Source of the DNA: a virus
Reading direction: 5' to 3' (one strand)
DNA length: 34,249 bases
IMG/VR virus record: IMGVR_UViG_3300011113_000012
Span: 1 to 34,249 of that record
Both the position numbers and the translations under genes were made by a program. Shown piece after piece: positions 12,031 to 20,014 of the stretch. The notes below the pieces were generated by a model. It worked only from the letters and a program-made list of their open reading frames with translations, searched no databases and was not told where the DNA came from. Numbering within the stretch: the stretch's first letter is position 1; each line of letters opens with the position of its first letter.

Positions 12031-13331
12031 TCATTCCCTACTCTCCGAGAGAGGCATTCATGCCTTTTCACCAAAGGACGGAGAGATGGTCATGTTTGGT
12101 GGCACACCGAAGGGCGGGTAAGACAGTAGCAGCTATCAATGACCTGATACGCAGAGCATTGACCGAGGGTGGGGTAAGAGCACAGTACGCCTATATAGCC
12201 CCGTTCAGAAGTCAAGCCAAGTCGGTAGCGTGGGATTACCTAAAGTTCTATGCCCAACCCGTGAGTAAAAGTACCAATGAGAGCGACCTGACAGTCGAAC
12301 TGGTCAACGGGGCAAAGATCAGACTATTTGGCTCAGACAACGCAGATGCCATGCGTGGACTAGGATTTAACGGGGTATACCTAGACGAATACGGAGACTT
12401 TAAACCTAGCGTGTGGGGTAATGTGATACGCCCAACGCTGAGTGACAGACTCGGATGGGCTGTGTTTGGGGGTACTCCCAAGGGAAAGAATCAGTTTCAC
12501 GACATATACAGGGTTAGCCAGGCTACCCCAGATTGGTTTTTGCTACGCCTACCAGCCACAGTCTCAAAGATATTGGCAGACTCGGAACTGAGGGCAGCGC
12601 GTGAGCAATTGAGCCAAGACCAGTATGACCAAGAGTATGAGTGCTCGTTTGAGGCAGCTATCCTTGGGGCGTTCTACGGACAAGAGATGCGCCAAGTAGA
12701 CACCGAGGGCAGAATCAGAGACCTCAAGTTTGACCCAGATGCGCCAGTATTTACAGCGTGGGACTTAGGCTATCGAGATGACACCGCAATTTGGTGGTAT
12801 CAAGTAGTCAGGGGTGAGATTCATGTGATGGACTACTACGCGGTCTCAGGCGCATCCATCGAGGAAATAGCCAATGTTGTGAACTCTAAGGGCTATCGGT
12901 ACACCAAGCACTACCTACCCCATGACGCTAGAGCCAAGACCCTTGCATCGGGTGGCAAGTCAATCCTTGAACAACTTGCTAGTCACCTTGGAGGAATAGG
13001 CAAACTAGCCATAGTGCCTGAGATCGGGGTGCAAGATGGTATTCAAGCGGTGAGGATGATTCTCCCGAAGTGTTACTTTGACCCGATCTGTGATGAGGGG
13101 CTAGAGGCACTCAGACAGTACCAAAGAGAATATGATGAGGACAAGAAAACTTTTCGTCAAACTCCAAGGCATGATTGGTGTTCACACCCCGCAGATGCGT
13201 TTAGAATGCTTGCAGTCGCGTATCGACAAGACAAGTCAAACGAACCCCAACCCAAAGGGAAGACTTTACAGACGATTACGCTAGACGAATTGTGGGATTT
13301 TGAAATTAGCCATAAAGAGGAACGCATATGA
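12012..13331 (+). CDS. terL: Terminase large subunit
   Basis: This 439-aa packaging motor has ATPase plus nuclease domains. Walker A AHRRAGKT lies at 31-38, Walker B VYLDE at 122-126 and the coupling motif FGGTPKGKN at 152-160. The RNase-H-like nuclease shows TAWDLGYRDDT (Asp251), HDAR (Asp305) and SHPADAFR (Asp395). The GTG start at 12012 is kept because the YSPREAFMPFHQRTERW segment before Walker A is part of the fold; the ATG at 12060 would remove it. It is coupled to the 89-aa gene by ATGA. It drives DNA into the prohead and cuts the concatemer. Confidence 0.95.
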   Translation: MGRREVIIPYSPREAFMPFHQRTERWSCLVAHRRAGKTVAAINDLIRRALTEGGVRAQYAYIAPFRSQAKSVAWDYLKFYAQPVSKSTNESDLTVELVNGAKIRLFGSDNADAMRGLGFNGVYLDEYGDFKPSVWGNVIRPTLSDRLGWAVFGGTPKGKNQFHDIYRVSQATPDWFLLRLPATVSKILADSELRAAREQLSQDQYDQEYECSFEAAILGAFYGQEMRQVDTEGRIRDLKFDPDAPVFTAWDLGYRDDTAIWWYQVVRGEIHVMDYYAVSGASIEEIANVVNSKGYRYTKHYLPHDARAKTLASGGKSILEQLASHLGGIGKLAIVPEIGVQDGIQAVRMILPKCYFDPICDEGLEALRQYQREYDEDKKTFRQTPRHDWCSHPADAFRMLAVAYRQDKSNEPQPKGKTLQTITLDELWDFEISHKEERI

Positions 13332-13597
13332 GCCAACCAGTAGCAGAAGTAGGTGGATACAAGAACATCACAGCAACGGGGGCGGTCTCGACAGGGGCTT
13401 GTCAACTGATCGGGTTTTATGTGAACAACACAAGCGCAGGCACTTTGGTGCTAAAAGATGGCGGTTCAAGCGGAACTGTAATGTCTGGCACGATCACACC
13501 AGCAATCGGCTTTCACCGATACCCTGCCAATGTAGGAACAAGCCTTTATGCAACCATTGGTGGCACTTTGGATGTGACATTCTTCTACGCAGGCTGA
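13328..13597 (+). CDS. Small beta-rich virion-associated protein (89 aa)
   Basis: This 89-aa protein is rich in Gly, Thr, Ser and Ala with alternating beta-strand pattern (NITATGAVSTGACQLIGFYV, TLDVTFFYAG) and no charged helices. Proteins of this form are common between terminase and portal in podophages and are probably small head-associated or decoration proteins. It is ATGA-coupled to terL and lies directly before the portal gene. The exact place in the virion is unknown. Confidence 0.62.
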   Translation: MSQPVAEVGGYKNITATGAVSTGACQLIGFYVNNTSAGTLVLKDGGSSGTVMSGTITPAIGFHRYPANVGTSLYATIGGTLDVTFFYAG

Positions 13598-13598
13598 T

Positions 13599-15908
13599 AT
13601 GTACGAGAACGCCTACGATGATGGGGCTTATGAGGAAGATCAAGGCCCGTTCTGGCACGACCAACTAGACAAAGCTGCCAAGGTCTTTGATAAGTGGGAA
13701 AAACGCGGTAAGAAGGTAGTAAGACGCTACCGAGACGAGCGCGATGCCATTGAGATGCCAAGGATGAAATTTAACATCCTTTGGTCAAACATCTCTGTGC
13801 TGTTCCCTGCACTCTACGGACGCATGGCAAAGCCAGAGGTCTCTCGTAGATACAGCGATCAAGACCCCGTAGGACGATTAGCCTCTACGATGCTAGAGCG
13901 CGTCATTGAGTATGAAGTAACCCAATTTGGTGACTTTGACTCTTCTATGCAAGGCGTGGTGCAAGACCGACTATTGCCTGGTCGCGGTACAGCGTGGGTG
14001 CGCTATGAGCCAATCATTGTTGGCAGAGAAGCCCCAGAGACCACAGTTCCCAAGTTGGAACAAGACGAAGGCGTAGAGATTACCAACACAGAGGAAGTCG
14101 AGCGCGTAGATTCAGCGCACAGCCCTGTGGATTATGTCTATTGGACAGACTTTCTCCATTCACCAGCCCGAACATGGGATGAGGTGTGGTGGGTAAGCCG
14201 TTGGGTCTACATGACACCCGAAGAGGGCATCGAGCGTTTTGGTGATGTGTTCAAGAATGTCCCATTACAAGACCAGAATGACGATATAGATTCCAAGAAT
14301 CCAATGACCGCCAAAGCCACTTACGGCAAGAAGGCTAAAGTCGCTGAGATATGGAACAAACGCACAAAGAAGGTTTGTTGGGTTGCCAAGGGATACCCCC
14401 AAGCACTTGACGAGCGTGATGACCCTCTTGAATTAGAAGAGTTTTTCCCTTGTCCAAAGCCTTTATTGGCCACAACAACCAACGGGTCAATGATTCCAGT
14501 ACCCGATTATTGCGAATATGAAGACCAAGCCCAAGAACTAGACAACCTTACACAGCGCATTTACCTATTGGTGAAGGCTTGCAAGGCGGTCGGTGTGTTT
14601 AACGCTGAGTTCAAGGAACTTGGGCGGTTATTTACAGAGGGCGTAGACAACAAACTGTTCCCCGTGACCGCGTGGGCAGCTATGTCGGAGAAGGGTGGGC
14701 TAAAAGGCGCAATAGACATGATGGACACAAGTGCCATCATCAAGACCTTACAGCAACTTTATCAATCCCGTGAGGTTGTCAAGCAATCCATCTACGAAAT
14801 CTCTGGAATATCAGACATTCTTAGGGGTTCTACTAACGCAAACGAAACCCTTGGTGCTCAACAACTAAAAGCCAACTTTGGTAGCCTGAGATTGAGGGCT
14901 ACTCAGGGCGATGTGGCACGATTTGCTACTGATTTGTTCCGCATCAAGGCGCAGATCGTTTGTAAGTTCTACCCACCTGAGTTGATAGTAGAGATGTCTG
15001 GGGTGATGAACACTCCAGAGGGTCAGAATCCGCAACTGTTGCAAGCTGCGGTGCAGATGCTCTCAAACAGCACGATTCGTGACTTCCACATCCAAGTTGA
15101 GGCAGACACACTAGCCCAGATTGACGAACAAGCCGAAAAACAAAGCGCGGTTGAGGCAATTGAGGCTATTACAGGGTTTTTGCAAAACGGCTTACCTATG
15201 GTGCAACAAGCCCCAGAGATGTTGCCTTTGTTTGGTGAGATGCTCTTGTTTACAGTACGCAGATTCAGGGCTGGTCGCAGTCTGGAGTCGGCTATTGAGC
15301 AAGCCATGCAAGCCTTACAACAAAAAGCACAGATGGCGCAACAGCAACCGCCTCAACAAGACCCTGAGATGCTCAAGTTACAGGCTGAACAGCAAGCAGA
15401 GCAGATGCGTATGCAAGCCCAAGCGCAGACCGAGCAGATGAAGATGCAGGCACAGGCTCAACTTGAACAAGCCAAGGCTCAGTTAGAGATGCAGATGCAA
15501 CAAGCGAAAGCCCAAGCAGATATGCAGTTAGAGCAAATGAAAGAACAGTTTGCCCAACAAGTCGCTAACAACGAGTTACAAGTTAAGGCTCGGGAAATGC
15601 AAGGGCGTGAGGAATACGAGCGTTGGAAAGCCGAACTGGACGCTGCAACCAAGATCATGGTGGCAAGAATTGGTAGCAACCCTGGCGTTGACCTACCCGT
15701 TATTGAGGCAGCTTCCGCACAGATCACCAATGAACTCGGTGGGACTATTGTTCAAGCAATGGACAAGATGGCACTTATGCACGACCAAATGGCTAACCTA
15801 CACGGACAGACCATGCAAAACATTGGCGAGGCGATGCAGAAACTCAACGCGCCTAAGAAGGTTGTGAGGGGTGCTGATGGTCTAGTCATTGGAGTAGAAG
15901 TAGCATGA
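13599..15908 (+). CDS. Portal protein (P22-like size, 769 aa)
   Basis: The portal forms the dodecameric ring at the capsid vertex through which DNA passes. The N-terminal 500 residues hold portal-like segments (MPRMKFNILWSNISVLFPAL, GRGTAWVRYEP, VDYVYWTDFLHSPARTWDE, YEISGISDILRGSTNANETL). Residues about 570-690 are an uninterrupted Gln/Ala/Met-rich coiled coil (EQMRMQAQAQTEQMKMQAQA), matching the long barrel seen in P22 portal. Its length, a little above P22 gp1, supports a P22-type head. It follows terL and the small 89-aa gene. Confidence 0.87.
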   Translation: MYENAYDDGAYEEDQGPFWHDQLDKAAKVFDKWEKRGKKVVRRYRDERDAIEMPRMKFNILWSNISVLFPALYGRMAKPEVSRRYSDQDPVGRLASTMLERVIEYEVTQFGDFDSSMQGVVQDRLLPGRGTAWVRYEPIIVGREAPETTVPKLEQDEGVEITNTEEVERVDSAHSPVDYVYWTDFLHSPARTWDEVWWVSRWVYMTPEEGIERFGDVFKNVPLQDQNDDIDSKNPMTAKATYGKKAKVAEIWNKRTKKVCWVAKGYPQALDERDDPLELEEFFPCPKPLLATTTNGSMIPVPDYCEYEDQAQELDNLTQRIYLLVKACKAVGVFNAEFKELGRLFTEGVDNKLFPVTAWAAMSEKGGLKGAIDMMDTSAIIKTLQQLYQSREVVKQSIYEISGISDILRGSTNANETLGAQQLKANFGSLRLRATQGDVARFATDLFRIKAQIVCKFYPPELIVEMSGVMNTPEGQNPQLLQAAVQMLSNSTIRDFHIQVEADTLAQIDEQAEKQSAVEAIEAITGFLQNGLPMVQQAPEMLPLFGEMLLFTVRRFRAGRSLESAIEQAMQALQQKAQMAQQQPPQQDPEMLKLQAEQQAEQMRMQAQAQTEQMKMQAQAQLEQAKAQLEMQMQQAKAQADMQLEQMKEQFAQQVANNELQVKAREMQGREEYERWKAELDAATKIMVARIGSNPGVDLPVIEAASAQITNELGGTIVQAMDKMALMHDQMANLHGQTMQNIGEAMQKLNAPKKVVRGADGLVIGVEVA

Positions 15909-16615
15909 GCCTAGCCCTTGCTGATCGGGTAAGACAGACCTCTACCTCAACAGGAACGGGAACGATCACTCTAGACGGGTCGGTAGAGGGTTATCAGTCA
16001 TTTGAGATCATTGGTAACAACAACACGACCTATTACACGATTGCAGGCGGTGCTCAATGGGAAGTGGGGATTGGGACTTATTACGGGGGAACTCTAGCGA
16101 GAACTACTGTAATTTCCTCCTCCACAGGCTCAAAACTTGATCTTGCTACGGGTACAAAAGATGTATTTGTAACCTTGCCATCAAGCGTGGCGGTAACAAG
16201 TGGCACAGATGTAACTTTCACAAAGGTCACGACACCGACAGTCCAAGCCACTAACTCGGGCGGTTTGTCTCTGAAGAACTCCGCAGGCACAACACAGATC
16301 AGCATGGGTGGGGGCGGTGGTGACAACATCTCTCTAAATGTATCGACCAACCTAAACGGCACAAATGCCCAGATCGACATAAGCCCTACGGGTACGGGTC
16401 ATGTCCACATCAAGCCTAGCGGGTCAGGCTCAATCGAGATAGCCCCTACAAGCGTTGGAACGATCAACAACATGACGATAGGCGCAACCACCCCAAAGGA
16501 TGCGACCTTTCTCAACATAGCTGCAACAACAGGCACAGTATCAACAGCCCCAAGCGCAGCCAACGACATTGTTAACAAGACTTATGCGGACGGACTAGCC
16601 GCAAAGTGGGGCTAA
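15905..16615 (+). CDS. Head- or tail-associated fibre-like protein (236 aa)
   Basis: The N-terminal part begins LALADRVRQTSTSTGTGTIT and continues YYTIAGGAQWEVGIGTY, a module found in many phages at the base of fibres or decoration proteins. The rest is repetitive Gly/Ser/Thr-rich beta sequence (THVHIKPSGSG-like runs; TGTGHVHIKPSGSGSIEIAP). It ends KTYADGLAAKWG, a short C-terminal motif seen in phage fibre proteins. It overlaps the portal stop by 4 nt. Likely a minor head fibre; a role in adsorption is possible. Confidence 0.6.
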   Translation: MSLALADRVRQTSTSTGTGTITLDGSVEGYQSFEIIGNNNTTYYTIAGGAQWEVGIGTYYGGTLARTTVISSSTGSKLDLATGTKDVFVTLPSSVAVTSGTDVTFTKVTTPTVQATNSGGLSLKNSAGTTQISMGGGGGDNISLNVSTNLNGTNAQIDISPTGTGHVHIKPSGSGSIEIAPTSVGTINNMTIGATTPKDATFLNIAATTGTVSTAPSAANDIVNKTYADGLAAKWG

Positions 16616-16984
16616 ATGTTTGGCATAGCATCTTTTGCTGAACTGCCCTTTGCTGGTCTAACAGGCACAGCCCCTCCACCACCGCCACCGAGTGACATTC
16701 TTCTTGGTGGACACTTTGGCTTTGACGAGAAAAAGCGCAATGCTGAATGGGCTAAAGACCGCAAACTAGAGGCTCAGAGAAAACAGAAACTTAAAGAGGC
16801 GATCTTTGGTTTACCGCCAGAAGTGAGGGAAGAGATCACATCTGCACCCGAGCAAACCATAGATATTGCGGTCAGAAAACAAATTGATTATGATTCGCTA
16901 ATGCAAAAGGTCAAAACCTTAGAAAATAAGGTTAGACTTAAGCGAGATGAAGAAGACATTGCAATGATATTGGAGATGATGTGA
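16616..16984 (+). CDS. Virion-module hypothetical protein (122 aa)
   Basis: A short N-terminal hydrophobic and polyproline region (FAELPFAGLTGTAPPPPPP) leads into a helical, highly charged body (KRNAEWAKDRKLEAQRKQ, then QKVKTLENKVRLKRDEEDI). The coiled-coil end suggests an oligomeric assembly factor or a minor head protein. It directly follows the fibre-like gene, and its TGA overlaps the GTG of the next gene. Function not recognised. Confidence 0.55.
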   Translation: MFGIASFAELPFAGLTGTAPPPPPPSDILLGGHFGFDEKKRNAEWAKDRKLEAQRKQKLKEAIFGLPPEVREEITSAPEQTIDIAVRKQIDYDSLMQKVKTLENKVRLKRDEEDIAMILEMM

Positions 16985-17403
16985 GACAAACTTGGGTATT
17001 TCCATCTGACGGGTCAGAGCCTTACGAAAAGCACCTCGGCCCACCAAACGAGCGATATTCTGTGATGGGCGATATAGCCCCTTTTATGTCTCCTGACGGG
17101 GTGATGATTGAAGGTCGCGCCCAATGGCGAGAGCACCTAAAGCGCACAGACTCCATTGAGATGGGGCATTCTGATGTTAAGTATGCTCAACAAGAGTGGA
17201 ACAAAAAGAAGGCAGCTCACAACGAGCGTCTCAGAGGGCAAGTGGCGATGGTGCAAGAGTTTGACCGACCAGGCGCACCGATAGCACCCATGAAAATGTC
17301 CAATTTAAATGTAGAGATGGCGAATCGGTTGCATAATCGACCCATGCCAGAGCGCAAAGAAATGATTAAGTTGACTTTAGACCAAATGAAAAGGATGAGA
17401 TAA
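16981..17403 (+). CDS. Virion-module hypothetical protein (140 aa), GTG start
   Basis: This soluble 140-aa protein starts with GTG in a GTGA overlap. Segments such as QTWVFPSDGSEPYEKHLGPP, YSVMGDIAPFMSPDGVMIEG and RAQWREHLKRTDSIEMGHSD look like a conserved phage head-module family, with a basic helical C-terminus (MIKLTLDQMKRMR). It lies directly before the scaffold gene. Possible roles are assembly chaperone or head-tail factor; none is proven. Confidence 0.6.
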   Translation: MRQTWVFPSDGSEPYEKHLGPPNERYSVMGDIAPFMSPDGVMIEGRAQWREHLKRTDSIEMGHSDVKYAQQEWNKKKAAHNERLRGQVAMVQEFDRPGAPIAPMKMSNLNVEMANRLHNRPMPERKEMIKLTLDQMKRMR

Positions 17404-18444
17404 ATGGAAAACGAAGTTGTCGCACCCGACACGATTGACCCAACTCCCACCGAACCAGAAATTAAGACGGAAACTGCCGAAGTAAAGGCAGAGCCGAAAG
17501 CAGAGCCTCTCAGTCGAGCAGAGGTAATCCGCGAGGCACTCAAAAAAGACACCAAAGAGCCTAAAGAGGCTAGGGCAGAGAAAGCCCCCAAATTCCCTAC
17601 ACCTGAGAGACAGGAAAAGCCTGCTATCCAAGCCCCTGATATGCCAAAGTCTCTCAAGTTAGAGATGAAAGCACATTGGGAGAAAGCCCCTCCTGAGTTA
17701 CGCCAAGCAATAGCCCAAAGGGAGGCAGACTTTGAGCGTGGCATCAACACATACAAGAGTCGGGATGCCGAGGCAAAGGCGATTACAGACCTTTTCCAAC
17801 CCTACGAGTGGATGCTGAGAAACGAGAACGCAACGCCTGCAACGGCTATTGCGCCACTCTTACAGACCGCAGCACTCCTACGAACTGGAACACCACAACA
17901 GAAGTCTCAGGCTGTGGCACAGATGATTCAGCAGTTCCAAATACCGCTAGATCAGGTTGCATCCCACTTTAATGGGCAACCACAGCCACAAGATAATCAC
18001 TACAATCAACTCGCGCAACAAGTTCAACAACTGACTCAGCACATCACGCAAAGTCAGTATGAGGCGCAGAAACAGAATGAAAGCCGAGCACTCTCGGTAA
18101 TCCAGCAATTCGCGGCTGACCCTGCGAATGCACATTTCGAGGCAGTCCAAGACAGAATGCTGACGCTTCTCCAAGCACCGCACATTCTGGGGGACACGGG
18201 TCTTATGTCTGAGCGCGAGAAATTGCAATTAGCGTATGACACGGCCATTCGGTTAGACCCTGCGATTTCGCAACAGATGTTTGCTCAACAGCAACAAAAC
18301 TTGCAAGCACAGAGTCAAGCCCAGAGAGCAAAAGCTGCGGCAGTTCAGATCAAAGGCGCACCAAGCGCGGGTTTGACTACCGCATTAAATCAAACTGATC
18401 GCAGGGCTGTAATTGCTAACGCATTACGAACTGCAAACTATTAA
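17404..18444 (+). CDS. Putative scaffolding protein (346 aa)
   Basis: This 346-aa hydrophilic protein lies immediately before the coat gene, the normal scaffold position. It has an acidic, proline-rich disordered N-terminus (residues 1-90, repeated AEPKAEPL-type text), a helical middle (LKLEMKAHWEKAPPELRQAI), and a very Gln-rich C-terminal part with basic residues near the end. Scaffolds direct prohead assembly and leave before packaging. No protease gene is seen nearby, which agrees with P22-type scaffold release. Confidence 0.68.
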   Translation: MENEVVAPDTIDPTPTEPEIKTETAEVKAEPKAEPLSRAEVIREALKKDTKEPKEARAEKAPKFPTPERQEKPAIQAPDMPKSLKLEMKAHWEKAPPELRQAIAQREADFERGINTYKSRDAEAKAITDLFQPYEWMLRNENATPATAIAPLLQTAALLRTGTPQQKSQAVAQMIQQFQIPLDQVASHFNGQPQPQDNHYNQLAQQVQQLTQHITQSQYEAQKQNESRALSVIQQFAADPANAHFEAVQDRMLTLLQAPHILGDTGLMSEREKLQLAYDTAIRLDPAISQQMFAQQQQNLQAQSQAQRAKAAAVQIKGAPSAGLTTALNQTDRRAVIANALRTANY

Positions 18445-18455
18445 GGGGAATTCTT

Positions 18456-19436
18456 ATGGCATACGCCAATAGTAATTACTCAGATGTATTAGCAACCACC
18501 ATTGAGTCGCGTTCTGGCATCGTTGCCGACAACGTCACTAAAAACAATGCTTTGCTGACTCGTCTGAGAGAGAAAGGCCGTTACAAGCCTTTCACGGGTG
18601 GTTCGACTATTCTTCAAGAATTGTCATTCCAAGCAAACTCCACAGCCATGTATTACTCTGGTGCTGAAGTGTTGAACATATCCCCTGCGGATGTGATCAG
18701 CGCGGCTCAGTTCCCGATTAAACAAGCTGCCGTGGCAGTTACCATTAACGGACTTGAGATGTTGCAAAACTCAGGCGAAGAGCAGATCATTGATTTGTTT
18801 GATGCCCGTTTAGATGTAGCAGAGGCTTCTATTGAGAACTTGATCTCTACGGGTATTTACTCGGACGGAACAGCGAACAATGGTAAGCAGATCACAGGCT
18901 TGCAGGCAATGGTTGTCGCATCACCATCTACTGGTGTTGTTGGCGGTATTGATCGTGCTACTTGGTCTTTCTGGCAAAACCAGACCTTTGACTTCTCTAG
19001 CGACCTCGGTGTAAGCGCAAGCGCGTCTAACATTCAAACTGGTTTTAATCGTTTGTATGCCAAGACCTCTCGCGGTTCAGATGTTGTGGACTTGATCTTG
19101 TTGGATAACAACTTGTGGTCATTCTTCATGGCTTCTTTACAGAACATTCAGCGTTTCCCTGGCTCGAGCAAGATGGCCGAACTCGGCTTTGTTGCAAGCA
19201 AGTATATGAACGCAGATGTGGTTCTTGATGGTGGTATCGGTGGAAATATCCCCGCATCTACTGGTTATTTCCTTAACACGAAATACATCTTCTTCCGTCC
19301 ACACGCAAACCGCAACTTCGTCCCAATTGGCGATGAGCGCATGAGTACCAACCAAGACGCGATTGTGCGCTTGATTGGATGGGCGGGTAACATGACAGCC
19401 TCGGGACTCCAGTTCCAAGGCATTATGACGGAGTAA
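18456..19436 (+). CDS. Major capsid (coat) protein (326 aa)
   Basis: The gene has a strong AAGGGG Shine-Dalgarno 7-8 nt before the ATG, expected for the most abundant product. Composition and order are coat-like: ANSNYSDVLATTIESRSGIV, KPFTGGSTILQELSF, AAVAVTINGLEMLQNSGEEQ, and late ARANRNFVPIGDERMS-type text (HANRNFVPIGDERMSTNQDA). An HK97-type fold is inferred from family knowledge. It lies after the scaffold and before the beta-rich accessory gene. At 326 aa it is shorter than P22 coat (430), possibly lacking an inserted domain. Confidence 0.85.
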   Translation: MAYANSNYSDVLATTIESRSGIVADNVTKNNALLTRLREKGRYKPFTGGSTILQELSFQANSTAMYYSGAEVLNISPADVISAAQFPIKQAAVAVTINGLEMLQNSGEEQIIDLFDARLDVAEASIENLISTGIYSDGTANNGKQITGLQAMVVASPSTGVVGGIDRATWSFWQNQTFDFSSDLGVSASASNIQTGFNRLYAKTSRGSDVVDLILLDNNLWSFFMASLQNIQRFPGSSKMAELGFVASKYMNADVVLDGGIGGNIPASTGYFLNTKYIFFRPHANRNFVPIGDERMSTNQDAIVRLIGWAGNMTASGLQFQGIMTE

Positions 19437-19441
19437 AAATC

Positions 19442-19975
19442 ATGGCTGATTACATCACCGATGGCAAAATCGGCATTGACTTGACCGCAACCTATGCGTC
19501 AACCTCTGCTGGCTCTACTACGCTATTTCCTGTCACACCAGGCACTCGCGTAAACACCTCAAACAATGGTGTCTACATCTTTGCTCGTGCAGAGTCCACC
19601 ATTAGCCAGTTTGACGCTGTGATTATGAGCACATACGCAGATTCAGCGAGTTCTACTCCTGTTTTGCGTGCTGTGCCTGTCACAACGACAAACGCTGCGG
19701 CTCTTGGTTACAACATGGTTGGCTTTGCCCAAACCGCTATTGCCTCTTCCTACTATGGTTGGATTGGTATTAACGGCATATTGCAAGTTAACTTGTTGGT
19801 TGCTTGCCAACCTAAAGTGCCTTTGTATACCACTTCAACTGCGGGTAAATTGGACGATGCTACTGTGTCGGCTGGTTACATCCAAGGTATCGTGGCTAAT
19901 ACATCTGCCACTTCTGCATCTGCGCCATTCTGCGTAGTAAACAATGCAGGCTTGATGACTTCTAACCCAGTCTAA
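19442..19975 (+). CDS. Probable capsid-accessory/decoration protein (177 aa)
   Basis: This 177-aa protein is Ala/Ser/Thr-rich and beta-structured throughout (IDLTATYASTSAGSTTLFPV, YGWIGINGILQVNLLVACQP, APFCVVNNAGLMTSNPV). It is placed 5 nt after the coat gene, which is typical of decoration or cement proteins. No enzyme motifs. The stop is followed by a strong hairpin (19985..20013) likely to lower downstream expression relative to the coat genes. Confidence 0.62.
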   Translation: MADYITDGKIGIDLTATYASTSAGSTTLFPVTPGTRVNTSNNGVYIFARAESTISQFDAVIMSTYADSASSTPVLRAVPVTTTNAAALGYNMVGFAQTAIASSYYGWIGINGILQVNLLVACQPKVPLYTTSTAGKLDDATVSAGYIQGIVANTSATSASAPFCVVNNAGLMTSNPV

Positions 19976-19984
19976 AAGCGGATG

Positions 19985-20013
19985 CTCTCTCCCCAAAAAG
20001 GAGAGGGCTTTCT
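19985..20013 (+). terminator. Attenuator-type hairpin that also carries the next gene's Shine-Dalgarno
   Basis: CTCTCTCC (19985-19992) pairs with GGAGAGGG (20000-20007) around a CCAAAAA loop, followed by CTTTCT. The T-tract is weak, so termination is probably partial. The 3' arm contains AGGAGAGGG, the only Shine-Dalgarno for the ATG at 20015, so folding would hide it. Confidence 0.6.
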
Positions 20014-20014
20014 A

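Noticed and set aside
15310-15660. Coding repeat array in the portal gene
   Set aside because: The Gln/Ala/Met-rich repeats are ordinary coiled-coil low complexity of long portal C-termini, not a separate repeat element.
14561-15730. Several leftward ORFs under the portal gene
   Set aside because: All are complements of the strongly supported portal frame and lack starts with ribosome binding sites.
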